A stretch of 64,000 bases of DNA from Winogradskyella sp. GTDB lineage: Bacteria > Bacteroidota > Bacteroidia > Flavobacteriales > Flavobacteriaceae. Below, piece by piece: positions 1-8,272 of this stretch. The stretch is taken from contig NZ_JANQOM010000014.1 of assembly GCF_028289625.1 (NCBI RefSeq), positions 1 to 64,000 on the forward strand, written 5' to 3'. Every line of letters starts with the position of its first letter. Positions within the stretch are counted from its first letter, which is position 1. Below the pieces are notes generated by a model, which did no database searches, was not told the DNA's origin, and saw only the letters and a program-made list of their open reading frames with translations. The position numbers and the translations under genes were made by a program.

Positions 1-726
1 TTTTAATCGCGCTACCCAATCATCCAAACGAGTGTAATCACTTTCGTGATTAGCCCCTACATAGCGCACAAAAGCTCTCGAATTAGTGAGTCGCATATGC
101 ATAATGTCGCGTCGCCCGGCACTATCCACAATAATGTTAGCGATATTATTGTTTTCTAAAAGTTGATATAAATCTTCTGCAACTGCTTTATCATTATACC
201 AATCCGTGTGCCTAAGTTCAACCGCCAATGGGATTTCCTTGGGCCAGCCCTCAATAAAATTGGTCACACGATTAAAGTCCTTTGGAGCAAAATTATTGTG
301 CATCTGTAAGAACAAACATCCGAGTTTTTCCTTAAGATTAACAACACTATAAAGATAATTATCAACGATAGGAGCAACATCATCATTCAATCGTTTCCAA
401 TGACTGATCTCTTGGTTCAATTTTGGAAAGAACTTAAAGTCAGCAGGTGTTTTGTCATACCATTTTACAAATTGTTCAGGTGGAAAAATTCTATAAAATG
501 TCGCATTGAGTTCAATAGAATTAAACTGACGTGAATAGTATTCCAATTCGTCCTTGGTACCTCTTGGATAAAACCCTTTAAGATCGGCCCTATTCCATTT
601 AGCGCAGCCCACGAATATATTTGTTATATCAGAAGGGTTCTTACGCAATGCTTTTATTGTATCAGGATGGTCTGGTGGTAAGGTAAAATCAATATTTTCT
701 GGGTTGTCAACACTTCCAAATTTCAT
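1..726 (-). CDS. DUF72 family protein (3' end outside window)
   Basis: The reading frame starts with ATG at 726 and stays open for 242 codons to the window edge, so the C-terminus is missing. The translation begins MKFGSVDNPENIDFTLPP and contains the DUF72 (YecE-like, TIM-barrel) signature around residues 38-55: IFVGCAKWNR followed by FYP, then an NSIELNATFYR-like strand and an LGCLFLQM strand. The biochemical role of DUF72 proteins is unsettled; they are often adjacent to nuclease or redox genes. It is divergent from the next gene, with about 120 bp of shared AT-rich promoter region. Family assignment is secure; function is unknown. Confidence 0.85.
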   Translation of the reverse strand, partial: MKFGSVDNPENIDFTLPPDHPDTIKALRKNPSDITNIFVGCAKWNRADLKGFYPRGTKDELEYYSRQFNSIELNATFYRIFPPEQFVKWYDKTPADFKFFPKLNQEISHWKRLNDDVAPIVDNYLYSVVNLKEKLGCLFLQMHNNFAPKDFNRVTNFIEGWPKEIPLAVELRHTDWYNDKAVAEDLYQLLENNNIANIIVDSAGRRDIMHMRLTNSRAFVRYVGANHESDYTRLDDWVARLK

Positions 727-849
727 AATCAACTGTTATTTTTTCAAAATTACAGTTTCATTTGCTAAACTTGAATATAAAAAATAAAGAATTCTTGTAA
801 CAAATCATTAACTTACTAGTCCAATTGATATCAAAACACTAAAATCATT

Positions 850-1605
850 ATGAAAACTTCACAAAAACTAATTGTTGCCCTTATTTTTTGTTTTACCATT
901 AACCTCACGCAAGCACAGACCGCTGAAGAGATTGTTACCAATTATATAGAAAATATTGGAGGTCAAGACGCTTGGAGTTCAGTCGAAAACATGAAAGTTA
1001 CTGGTACTGCAAATCAGCAAGGGGTGGACTATCCATTTGTAGCAACTTACATGAAAGATGGTCGCTATGTCGTTGATGTAGATTTACAAGGGAATTCATT
1101 CATTGTAGAAGCTTTTGATGGTGAAAACTCATGGCGCATGAACTTTCAAACTCAAAAAGCTGAAGCTGCTGATAGCGAAACGTCATCAAATACTAAAAAT
1201 GGATGTAAAGATCAAATAGTCAGTCCTTTCTTTAATTATGCTGATAAAGGCTATAAAATAGAGTTTTTAGGTAAAGATACCTGGGAAGGTTCTGAAGTCT
1301 ATAAGGTGAAGATTACCATGACTCCAGATTTAGTAGATGGAAAGGAAGAGGAAAATACGGAACTATATTATTTCGACATAGATAACTATGTGCCTATTGC
1401 CTCTGAATCAAAAGTTACTTCAGGACAAGCCAAAGGGGCCACTGCTCAGACCTTATATAGTGATTACCAAGAAGTGGATGGGAAATATATTTCATATACA
1501 CAAACCAATAAGTTTAATGGTAATGTAGCTTTAGTGATGAATGTTCAATCCGTAGAATTTAATGCTGAAGTTGATGAAAGCATTTTCAAAATGCCTGAAG
1601 ATTAA
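850..1605 (+). CDS. LolA-like periplasmic/outer-membrane lipoprotein-sorting type protein
   Basis: This 251-aa protein begins with a clear signal peptide (residues 1-22, ending at TQAQ), so it is exported. The start AEEIVTNYIENIGGQDAW and the mixed-strand body are typical of the Bacteroidota LolA/LolB-fold 'outer membrane lipoprotein-sorting protein' family, which has a half-barrel that binds lipid. There is no lipobox cysteine. It is monocistronic, with AT-rich DNA upstream. Being a true LolA is uncertain because these solo paralogues are many in flavobacteria; a hydrophobic-ligand-binding role is inferred from the fold family only. Confidence 0.65.
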   Translation: MKTSQKLIVALIFCFTINLTQAQTAEEIVTNYIENIGGQDAWSSVENMKVTGTANQQGVDYPFVATYMKDGRYVVDVDLQGNSFIVEAFDGENSWRMNFQTQKAEAADSETSSNTKNGCKDQIVSPFFNYADKGYKIEFLGKDTWEGSEVYKVKITMTPDLVDGKEEENTELYYFDIDNYVPIASESKVTSGQAKGATAQTLYSDYQEVDGKYISYTQTNKFNGNVALVMNVQSVEFNAEVDESIFKMPED

Positions 1606-1665
1606 TTTGGCTTAAATCAAAAATATAAAAGATTAATAAAGCCATTCATGCTCACTACGTATAGA

Positions 1666-1673
1666 TAGATTTG
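1666..1673 (+). promoter_or_regulatory. Candidate -7 promoter box TAGATTTG
   Basis: TAGATTTG matches the Bacteroidota sigma-ABfr -7 consensus TAnnTTTG. It lies 60 bp after the LolA-like gene and just upstream of the hairpin-rich stretch ending in a terminator at 1926. No convincing -33 TTG is seen at the usual distance, so this is tentative. Confidence 0.35.
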
Positions 1674-1794
1674 AAGGTGGTGGTTTTAAATTCTGTAGAG
1701 AAAAGAAACGTTTCTAGGGGAATCCTGCAATTAGTGGAACGATGTATTGCAGATTCCTTGCAAATAGAATAGCAGGTGAAACCTGTCTTTAAAC

Positions 1795-1884
1795 ATGGAT
1801 ACAATGAGACAACTTATGAGACATTGTCTAATAATCTTTATAGCGATTGCATGGTTTATGGTGAACTATAAATATCGATTTTAA
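1795..1884 (+). CDS. Possible 29-aa membrane peptide
   Basis: An ATG at 1795 opens a 29-codon frame ending TAA at 1882. The peptide starts MDTMRQLMRH, followed by a hydrophobic stretch CLIIFIAIAWFMV and a basic tail, the pattern of a single-pass membrane micropeptide. It sits inside the structured RNA candidate and just before its terminator. It could be a leader peptide, a type I toxin-like peptide, or chance; no codon enrichment pointing to a specific attenuating amino acid is seen. Confidence 0.25.
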   Translation: MDTMRQLMRHCLIIFIAIAWFMVNYKYRF

Positions 1885-1895
1885 TTTAAAATTAG

Positions 1896-1926
1896 ACCTC
1901 ATGATATTTGTTCATGAGGTTTTTTT
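1896..1926 (+). terminator. Rho-independent terminator
   Basis: Arms ACCTCATGA and TCATGAGGT pair perfectly over 9 bp around a 7-nt loop and are followed by a run of seven T. It lies upstream of, and co-oriented with, the gene at 1961, so it ends either a small RNA or an attenuated leader. Confidence 0.8.
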
Positions 1927-1960
1927 CATCTAATCAACTAATATCAAAAAACAGTAAAAA

Positions 1961-4900
1961 ATGAAAAAGCTATTTAACGCCTTAGTGTTGTTCTGGTGTG
2001 TTATACCAGTAATGTCAGCACAAGATAATACGATTAAAGCCGAAAGTTATTTTGGGGATTTAAGAGCGAGACATATAGGTCCTGCTCTAATGAGTGGTCG
2101 TATTAATGATATGGAAGCCCATCCTACAAATCCTAGGATAATTTACGCAGGTACTGCTGGTGGTGGTGTTTGGAAATCAAACGACGCTGGGACGACCTTT
2201 AACCCTATTTTTGATGAGTACTGTCAATCCATTGGAGCAGTTGAAATAGATCCTAATGACCCAGACAATACTATATATGTTGGTACAGGTGAAACCTGGC
2301 CAAGAAATAGCGTCTCAATTGGTGATGGTTTATATAAATCTACTGATGGCGGAACGACTTGGAACAAAATGGGGTTTGAGAAATCTGAGCGTATCGCCAA
2401 CATTATTGTCAACCCTAAAAACTCTAAAGAGATTTACGTAGGTGTTTTAGGGGCACTTTGGTCAGATTCTGAAGAACGTGGCGTATATAAAACCACTGAT
2501 GGTGGCGAGACTTGGAATAAGATACTTTATGTAGATGCCATGACTGGTTGTGCCGATATGACCATGGACCCTACTAACCCTAATATACTTTACGTATCGA
2601 TGTGGGAATTTAGACGTACAGGATGGTCTTTTAATTCGGGCGGTGATAAAAGCGCTCTGTATAAGTCTACAGATGGTGGTACTACATGGAATAAAATACA
2701 TAATGGTTTTCCAGATGGGAAATTAGGACGATTGGCTATAGCCATTGCGTCTTCAGATTCTAATATTCTGTATACGGTTATTGAGGCTGAAGAAGATAGT
2801 AAAAAAGGGCTATACAGAAGTGATGATGCTGGAGGCTCATGGAAGCAACTTAATAATGATTTTGGTATTACTGTACGCCCATTCTACTTTTCAAGAATTA
2901 CTGTAGACCCTAGAAATCCTGATGTTGTAGTCAAAGGAGGTTTGTCTGGTTCTATCTCCCGTGATGGAGGTAAAACCTTTAAAAGCCTTGGGAATATGCA
3001 TAGTGATATTCACGATGTAATTTTCGACATTAATAATTCTGATATCATGTATTCGGGTACAGATGGTGGAGTTTACAGAAGTTGGAATGGTGGTACTACT
3101 TTTGAAATTGTTGAAAACCTTCCCCTATCCCAGTTTTATTATATTAGTGTAGATGATGCAGAACCATATAATGTATATGGTGGTCTACAAGATAATGGGT
3201 CTTGGTATGGGCCGTCACAAGCAGGTGGTGGCGTAAAAGCTAAGGATTGGAATTCTATTGGTGGCGGTGATGGATTTAGAGTTTTAAAACATCCTACTAA
3301 GAATATCATTTATTCGGAAATGCAAGGTGCTGAAAACGTTTGGCGTTATGATGCTGATAAGAAACTTGTAAAAACCGTTCAACCATTACCTAGTGAAGAT
3401 TATCCAAAACTCCGTTTTAATTGGAATGCTCCCATGGCCGTGAGTAAGCATCAGCCAGACCGTTTTTATATGGGAAGTCAATTCCTTCATAGGTCTGAGG
3501 ACATGGGTAATACTTGGAAGGTTATTTCCCCTGATTTAACCACAAATGATCCTGCAAAACAAAATCAGGAAGATTCTGGCGGATTATCTATGGATAATTC
3601 GGGCGCTGAAAACCACACTACTATTTTTACAATAACTGAGTCACCTTTAGATGAAAACATCATTTGGGTAGGTACAGATGATGGTAATGTTCAAGTAACT
3701 ACTGATGCTGGGAAGACCTGGGCCAATACAACACCTAATATCGAAGGTTTACCTGCTAATACTTGGGTATACCATATCGAAGCTAGTGTTCATGGTAAAG
3801 GAACTGCATATGCCGTTTTTGATGGTCATACAAAAGGCGACATGAAGCCATACGCCTACAAGACAACCGATTATGGTAAAACCTGGACTAATATTATTAC
3901 TGATGATGTTGAAATTTTCGCAAGAAACATTCAGGAAGACTACGAAAATGAAAATTTATTATACCTAGGCACTGAGTTTGGCCTTTACATTACATTAGAT
4001 GGTGGAAAAAGCTGGAGTAAATTCAAAAATAATATGCCTTCTGTGGCCATTCACTTTATAGACCTCCAGGCGCAAACCAATGATCTTGTCCTTGGAACAC
4101 ATGGTCGTGGAGTTATTATAATAGACGACATTTCTCCGCTTCGTGAAATCAATGCGGATGTCTTAAAGAAAAAACTACATTTCTTTGAAAGCGAGCCCTT
4201 CTCTATGAATGATAAAAGTGGTGCTTTTGGAAACGGATTTGGTGCAGAAACCCAATTTGTAGGTTCCAACGGGCCCTCGGGTGCATTGATAAAATATTTA
4301 CTTCCTAAGCGTCACACCTTTGGTAAAATGACTATGGAAATTCAAGATATGGATGGTAATAAAATTGTGTCCTTGACACCAGGGAAAGCAAAAGGTATAA
4401 ATATTGTTAATTGGAACTACACCATAAAAAACCCTAAAGTAGCAAAAGGAAAAACCTTTAGCTTTGGTGGGTTTACCTCACCAAGAGTGCCAGCCGGACA
4501 GTACAAAGCAGTTATAAAAAAGGGGAAAGATACGTTTGAACATGTGTTCGTAGTTCAAAATGATAAAGGTACTGGTTTGAGTGAGACCGATATTGCCTTG
4601 AAACATAAAACCACTATGAAAATGTATGATATGACGCAGGAGTTAGCGTATATGGTTTATGAATTAGATGCACTTTATGAAGTGACAAAAGATAAAAAGA
4701 AGAAGGTTGCGACTGCATTGGATAACCTTAAGAAAACATTGGTGATTACCACTGGTGATAATTATGTTGGTTCAGCAGAACCACAACTACGAGAGAAAAT
4801 GGCAGACCTCTATTCAAAAATTGCAGGAAGTTATGATAAGCCATCAAATGCCGAATTGGAAACTCTTAAGGTTATAAGTAAACGATTTGAAAAAGCTAAA

Positions 4901-4981
4901 GCTGATTTTGCAAAATTGAAGAAGAAAGCTAAAGCTGATAATCTTGAGCTAAAGACCTTTGAAGAATTTATCAGTAAATAA
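1961..4981 (+). CDS. Secreted sortilin/VPS10-like BNR-repeat beta-propeller protein
   Basis: The 1006-aa protein starts with a signal peptide (MKKLFNALVLFWCVIPVMSA). It then carries about eleven Asp-box/BNR motifs of the S/T-x-D-x-G-x-T-W type, for example KSTDGGTTW, KTTDGGETW and VTTDAGKTW, spread over residues 65-700. This predicts one or two large beta-propellers like the VPS10/sortilin domain. The last ~250 residues are a Lys-rich helical domain. Bacteroidota homologues are often labelled 'glycosyl hydrolase', but Asp boxes alone do not show catalysis, so I infer a binding or scaffold role. It is monocistronic, with a terminator on either side. Confidence 0.8.
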   Translation: MKKLFNALVLFWCVIPVMSAQDNTIKAESYFGDLRARHIGPALMSGRINDMEAHPTNPRIIYAGTAGGGVWKSNDAGTTFNPIFDEYCQSIGAVEIDPNDPDNTIYVGTGETWPRNSVSIGDGLYKSTDGGTTWNKMGFEKSERIANIIVNPKNSKEIYVGVLGALWSDSEERGVYKTTDGGETWNKILYVDAMTGCADMTMDPTNPNILYVSMWEFRRTGWSFNSGGDKSALYKSTDGGTTWNKIHNGFPDGKLGRLAIAIASSDSNILYTVIEAEEDSKKGLYRSDDAGGSWKQLNNDFGITVRPFYFSRITVDPRNPDVVVKGGLSGSISRDGGKTFKSLGNMHSDIHDVIFDINNSDIMYSGTDGGVYRSWNGGTTFEIVENLPLSQFYYISVDDAEPYNVYGGLQDNGSWYGPSQAGGGVKAKDWNSIGGGDGFRVLKHPTKNIIYSEMQGAENVWRYDADKKLVKTVQPLPSEDYPKLRFNWNAPMAVSKHQPDRFYMGSQFLHRSEDMGNTWKVISPDLTTNDPAKQNQEDSGGLSMDNSGAENHTTIFTITESPLDENIIWVGTDDGNVQVTTDAGKTWANTTPNIEGLPANTWVYHIEASVHGKGTAYAVFDGHTKGDMKPYAYKTTDYGKTWTNIITDDVEIFARNIQEDYENENLLYLGTEFGLYITLDGGKSWSKFKNNMPSVAIHFIDLQAQTNDLVLGTHGRGVIIIDDISPLREINADVLKKKLHFFESEPFSMNDKSGAFGNGFGAETQFVGSNGPSGALIKYLLPKRHTFGKMTMEIQDMDGNKIVSLTPGKAKGINIVNWNYTIKNPKVAKGKTFSFGGFTSPRVPAGQYKAVIKKGKDTFEHVFVVQNDKGTGLSETDIALKHKTTMKMYDMTQELAYMVYELDALYEVTKDKKKKVATALDNLKKTLVITTGDNYVGSAEPQLREKMADLYSKIAGSYDKPSNAELETLKVISKRFEKAKADFAKLKKKAKADNLELKTFEEFISK

Positions 4982-5005
4982 GCATTTTCACAACAAGTTA
5001 AATAT

Positions 5006-5033
5006 AAGCCAGCTTATAAAAGCTGGCTTTTTT
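5006..5033 (+). terminator. Rho-independent terminator
   Basis: Arms AAGCCAGCTT and AAGCTGGCTT form a perfect 10-bp stem with loop ATAA followed by Ts, 25 bp after the stop of the BNR-repeat gene. Confidence 0.9.
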
Positions 5034-5127
5034 GTTAATAACACCGTTAACAACATAATTTGGGGCTTAGCTTATACTTTAGGTTAATGATTACATTTAA
5101 TTCCAAATTAATCCTAAATACTTAACC

Positions 5128-5544
5128 ATGGCAACCCGTTCTGAGCATCTACTGGCTATTAGACCTATTATTACTTCTGCAAAAATTTATGATTCCATGA
5201 GTTCTGATGAATTGTTTCAGAACAAAACCCTTCGCCCTATCATAAAAATGCAACATGATTTATTAATTGCAGTTTTTAAAAACTACATCAAAAAACACAA
5301 GAATGTTTTTTATGAATTGAGTTTGTCTAAGCAATTGGCATATATAGATAATGCTATTCATAAAGATATGAAGTTTAGAAACTCAGTTAAAGGGATGATT
5401 ATTGGCCAATTCACAATGGAAGAATATACAACGTATATTCAGAATTCATCAGCATTAAACAAGCGTATGATGAATATTGTAAAAGAACGCTTAATTGATA
5501 GTATTCAAGTGTTTACGAATCAAAATATTTTAGCAGCTATTTGA
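5128..5544 (+). CDS. Conserved flavobacterial hypothetical protein, 138 aa
   Basis: A soluble, helix-rich 138-aa protein without signal peptide or membrane segment. It resembles a short protein I recall as widespread in Flavobacteriaceae and often mislabelled 'glyoxalase'; the central NTLRPIIKMQ-like and GMIIGQFTMEEY segments look conserved-type. No catalytic motif of a true glyoxalase (metal-binding His/Glu pairs) is visible. It has its own upstream region and is followed by the TetR promoter. Function is unknown. Confidence 0.65.
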   Translation: MATRSEHLLAIRPIITSAKIYDSMSSDELFQNKTLRPIIKMQHDLLIAVFKNYIKKHKNVFYELSLSKQLAYIDNAIHKDMKFRNSVKGMIIGQFTMEEYTTYIQNSSALNKRMMNIVKERLIDSIQVFTNQNILAAI

Positions 5545-5594
5545 TTGAAAAATTATTTTATGAAAATTTTAAGATTTTGAATAGAATTTTATTC

Positions 5595-5602
5595 TAATTT
5601 TG
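5595..5602 (+). promoter_or_regulatory. Candidate -7 box TAATTTTG of the TetR gene
   Basis: TAATTTTG matches TAnnTTTG, and a TTTG at 5576-5579 could be the -33 element, although the spacing is slightly short. The last bases overlap the TetR-type operator at 5599, which would let a repressor block the polymerase. Confidence 0.45.
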
Positions 5603-5618
5603 AAACGTTCATTTCAAA
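5599..5618 (+). promoter_or_regulatory. TetR-type operator 1
   Basis: TTTGAAACGTTCATTTCAAA is a 20-bp inverted repeat (TTTGAAA/TTTCAAA) ending 4 bp before the regulator start codon. A near-identical palindrome recurs at 6206 before the SDR gene, which supports binding by the TetR protein encoded between them. Confidence 0.65.
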
Positions 5619-5622
5619 TAAA

Positions 5623-6189
5623 ATGCCAAGAGTAGAAATCTTTAATCGTGATGAAGTTCTTGAAAAGGTGGTGCAGCTTTTTCATAGTAAGGGCTATAAT
5701 GCCACATCAATGCAGGATTTAGTCGATGCAACTGGATTAAATAGATCTAGCATTTACAATTCTTTTGGTAGTAAGATGGAACTTTATCAAGAAAGTTTAC
5801 GAGTATATAAAAAACAAGCTAGTAAATATGTACAAAAGATTCTGGTTCACAATTCTGAACCCATAGAAACCATACGTAAAATTTTTGCAACATCACCAGA
5901 GGATAAAACTAACGGATGTTTTTTAGGAAATTGTACCGCTGAAATGGCCAATCAGGATCGCGAAATCAAAAATTTTCTACAAAACAATTTAAATGCGATG
6001 CAAGATCTTTTTGAAGAACTGGTATCAAAAGGACAGTCAACTGGGTCGATTAACAGCAACAAAAGTGCAAAAGCCTATGCTGCATACTTATTTACTGCTT
6101 TACAAGGATTACGTATCACTGGGATTTTATTGACTGAACAACAAGAATATGAAAGTATTGTGAATACAATACTCTCTGTATTAGATTAA
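5623..6189 (+). CDS. TetR/AcrR family transcriptional regulator
   Basis: A 188-aa protein with an N-terminal TetR helix-turn-helix at about residues 8-55: QLFHSKGYNATSMQDLVDATGL, then NRSSIYNSFGSKMELY. A helical ligand-binding domain follows, including a conserved-looking GCFLGNCTAEM segment. This is the architecture of flavobacterial TetR repressors that sense small electrophiles or hydrophobic ligands and control a neighbouring oxidoreductase. Palindromic operators lie immediately before its own gene and before the SDR gene 50 bp downstream, so autoregulation and control of the SDR are likely. Confidence 0.9.
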   Translation: MPRVEIFNRDEVLEKVVQLFHSKGYNATSMQDLVDATGLNRSSIYNSFGSKMELYQESLRVYKKQASKYVQKILVHNSEPIETIRKIFATSPEDKTNGCFLGNCTAEMANQDREIKNFLQNNLNAMQDLFEELVSKGQSTGSINSNKSAKAYAAYLFTALQGLRITGILLTEQQEYESIVNTILSVLD

Positions 6190-6205
6190 TATTTTTTTAA
6201 CCAAA

Positions 6206-6225
6206 TTTGGAACGAACGTTTCAAA
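6206..6225 (+). promoter_or_regulatory. TetR-type operator 2
   Basis: TTTGGAACGAACGTTTCAAA is a near-perfect 20-bp palindrome. It matches operator 1 at most positions; the joint consensus is TTTGRAACGWWCRTTTCAAA. It sits in the 50-bp gap between the TetR gene and the SDR start. Confidence 0.65.
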
Positions 6226-6239
6226 TAAAACAAAAACAA

Positions 6240-6989
6240 ATGAGTAAATTAGAAAACAAAGTCGCTGTTATTACAGGAGCAAACAGCGGCATCGGATTAG
6301 CAACGGCTAAGCTATACCTTAAAGAAGGTGCTAAAGTAGTTTTATCAGGTCGTAGAAAAGAAGCTTTAGATGAAGTGGCTAAAGATTTAGATGGGGATTT
6401 TATCACTGTAGTAGCAGATGTATCTAAAGACGAAGACAATAAGAATCTTATTGAACAAGCTACAAATCATTATGGAAAGATAGATGTCCTATTCCTCAAT
6501 GCCGGAATAGCACCTCCTACTCCAACGACTGATGTTACTGCAGAGCACTACAATGAAGTTTTTGACATCAATGTAAAAGGACCAATTTTGGCAACAAAAG
6601 AAGCATTACCTCATATTAATGATGGTGGCACTATTTTATTTACCAATTCTGTTGTACATCAAAAAGGTTTTGATGGTTTAGGGGTTTATTCTGCTAGTAA
6701 AGGTGCCTTACGAGCCTATGCAAGAGTATTGACTTCTGAATTGAAATCTAGAGGTATTAGAGTTAACTCTATAGCACCAGGTCCGATTGATACACCAATC
6801 TACGGTAAAATGGGTTTACCTCAAGAAGTTGTGGAGGAAATGGGTAAAGGTTTTGCCGCATCAGTACCTTTAGGGAGATTCGGCACATCGGAAGAAATTG
6901 CCAATGCGGCTTTATTCTTAGCTTCGGATGATGCTTCTTATATTAACGGTATAGAATTAGAGGTAGATGGTGGATTAAGTCAAATTTAA
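6240..6989 (+). CDS. Short-chain dehydrogenase/reductase (classical SDR)
   Basis: The start is taken at ATG 6240 (MSKLENKVAVITGANSGIG); an upstream TTG frame extension would run through the TetR operator and is unlikely. The 249-aa product has the Rossmann motif TGANSGIG near residues 13-20, NAG in LNAGIA, the catalytic Ser in TNSVV, Tyr-x3-Lys in YSASK, and the C-terminal IELEVDGG. It is an NAD(P)-dependent alcohol/ketone oxidoreductase of unknown substrate. The operators upstream suggest inducible expression, typical of a detoxification enzyme. Confidence 0.9.
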   Translation: MSKLENKVAVITGANSGIGLATAKLYLKEGAKVVLSGRRKEALDEVAKDLDGDFITVVADVSKDEDNKNLIEQATNHYGKIDVLFLNAGIAPPTPTTDVTAEHYNEVFDINVKGPILATKEALPHINDGGTILFTNSVVHQKGFDGLGVYSASKGALRAYARVLTSELKSRGIRVNSIAPGPIDTPIYGKMGLPQEVVEEMGKGFAASVPLGRFGTSEEIANAALFLASDDASYINGIELEVDGGLSQI

Positions 6990-7009
6990 TTTTCTACTAT
7001 ATCAAGATA

Positions 7010-7038
7010 AAAAAGCCGGACTATATGTTCGGTTTTTT
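7010..7038. terminator. Bidirectional terminator
   Basis: CCGGAC and GTTCGG pair (one G-T) around TATAT, with an A-run before and a T-run after, lying between the convergent SDR and DUF2461 genes. It can act on both strands. Confidence 0.8.
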
Positions 7039-7042
7039 AATT

Positions 7043-7720
7043 TTAAAGTAATGACTCACCATTAAGATTTGTTGTTAGGACATCGCTCATATAATCAAAA
7101 TAAGGCCGTATGTTCTTAAAGGCATCATTGACATTATCAAGAAAATCATCTGCTAAAACTTCATCATCACTATATTTTTTAATAAAGATGTATTGTTTCT
7201 TGCGAATTAAATCTATAGCAGGATGTTCTTTATCAAAGCCTTTAGGAGCGGTCTTTAACTCATCACCTACAAAGTCGCCCCAAGTATCCTTAAAGGTTTT
7301 ATCATTTAGTATGGCTCTCATTTCGCTATCATCCATTTCAAACTCTTTTCTTATGCGAAATAAATCTTCCTTATTGGGCTCCCAAAAACCGGTAGCAATA
7401 AACGATTCATTGTTAGGTTGAATATGCAAATAATACCCACCTCTTAACTCAGGCTTTTTCCTTGCATATGATCCGCCAAAATGTGTTTTGTAAGGCAGTT
7501 TGTTTTTTGAAAAGCGGACATCTCTGTAGATTCTAAAAATCTTTATTTTTTCAATTTGGTCATGAGCATCCATAAGCTCTCCTAAGTAATTATATGCACT
7601 TTTAACTTTAGTTTCTATAGCTTTAAACTCGGGTTTATGTTCATTAAACCAATCTCTATTATTATTTTTTGCTAGCTTTTTAAAAAAAGTAAGGGTTTCT
7701 TTTGGGATGGTATAACTCAT
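7043..7720 (-). CDS. DUF2461 family protein
   Basis: A 225-aa cytosolic protein starting MSYTIPKETLTFFKKLAKNN. It has the family hallmarks NRDWFNEHKPEF, IYRDVRFSKNK-PYKTHFGG and GYYLHIQP at residues 20-110, which identify DUF2461 (TIGR02453). Function is unknown. The length matches the family. It is convergent with the SDR across a shared terminator. Confidence 0.9.
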   Translation of the reverse strand: MSYTIPKETLTFFKKLAKNNNRDWFNEHKPEFKAIETKVKSAYNYLGELMDAHDQIEKIKIFRIYRDVRFSKNKLPYKTHFGGSYARKKPELRGGYYLHIQPNNESFIATGFWEPNKEDLFRIRKEFEMDDSEMRAILNDKTFKDTWGDFVGDELKTAPKGFDKEHPAIDLIRKKQYIFIKKYSDDEVLADDFLDNVNDAFKNIRPYFDYMSDVLTTNLNGESLL

Positions 7721-7884
7721 GAGTAAATTATTTAATATAAATGTATTAAAATCATTTGCTTTTTTTGTTAAAATATGTTAATCCTAGGATTGTTAAAAAT
7801 TCTGTTTAGAATAGTTACAAATAAACTTGTGTTTTGACGGAATTTTCAGTATAATGCGATACTTTTAAAACACACACTAATTTT

Positions 7885-8106
7885 ATGGGTAGACCAGCAA
7901 CAAGACCAACAAAGCTTAAAGATGGTTTCTATATTGAAATCAGAAACAAAGGTTCAAAATCAGGTGTTAAACTTTATAGTGGCACTAAACTACAGATGCA
8001 TCGCGCTATTAAGATGTACGAGCGTTCTAAAGAAGTTCTAATCTTAGGTGAATCTGTTAATGGAAAGTTTGTTGATAAAGAACCTAAGCTACACGTTGTA
8101 GAATAA
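7885..8106 (+). CDS. Conserved small flavobacterial protein, 73 aa
   Basis: A basic 73-aa protein starting MGRPATRPTKLKDGFYIE, with an IRNKGSKSGVKLY strand and an amphipathic MHRAIKMYERSKEV helix. It is flanked by an AT-rich upstream region and a strong terminator, so it is a genuine monocistronic gene. The basic charge hints at nucleic-acid binding, but no named domain is recognised. Confidence 0.7.
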   Translation: MGRPATRPTKLKDGFYIEIRNKGSKSGVKLYSGTKLQMHRAIKMYERSKEVLILGESVNGKFVDKEPKLHVVE

Positions 8107-8125
8107 CTATAGTACATAGTATATA

Positions 8126-8159
8126 AAAAGGGTGAAAATTTAGATTTTCACCCTTTTTT
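8126..8159 (+). terminator. Rho-independent terminator
   Basis: GGGTGAAAA and TTTTCACCC form a perfect 9-bp stem around TTTAGA, followed by TTTTTT, 20 bp after the 73-aa gene. Confidence 0.92.
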
Positions 8160-8272
8160 ATTTGTCATGAACATTTCAAAAATTAACACTCTATAAAATT
8201 TTTTATAAATTGTTGTTATAAATCAACGGTTTATCGTTGTTAAAAACTAACTGAAATTAAATCAATTTTATT

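Larger units (their letters stand above)
1680..1926 (+). ncRNA. Possible structured small RNA or leader with terminator
   Basis: The 355-bp gap between the flanking genes is unusually structured. It holds a 12-bp palindrome AGAAACGTTTCT (1704-1715). A strong stem has arms 1719-1731 and 1746-1757, pairing 12 bp with one bulged C around a 14-nt loop. There is a tight hairpin CAGGTGAAACCTG (1773-1785), and a rho-independent terminator ends at 1926. A TAnnTTTG box lies at its start. I do not recognise a known RNA family. It may be an independent small RNA, or a 5' leader/attenuator of the following gene at 1961, because the terminator lies only 35 bp before that start codon. Confidence 0.35.

Noticed and set aside
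5128..5544. Annotation as glyoxalase
   Set aside because: No metal-binding His/Glu pairs or vicinal-oxygen-chelate fold pattern is visible, so I keep it hypothetical.
6207..6239. TTG start for the SDR at 6207
   Set aside because: This would place the TetR operator inside the gene; the ATG at 6240 gives the normal SDR N-terminus.
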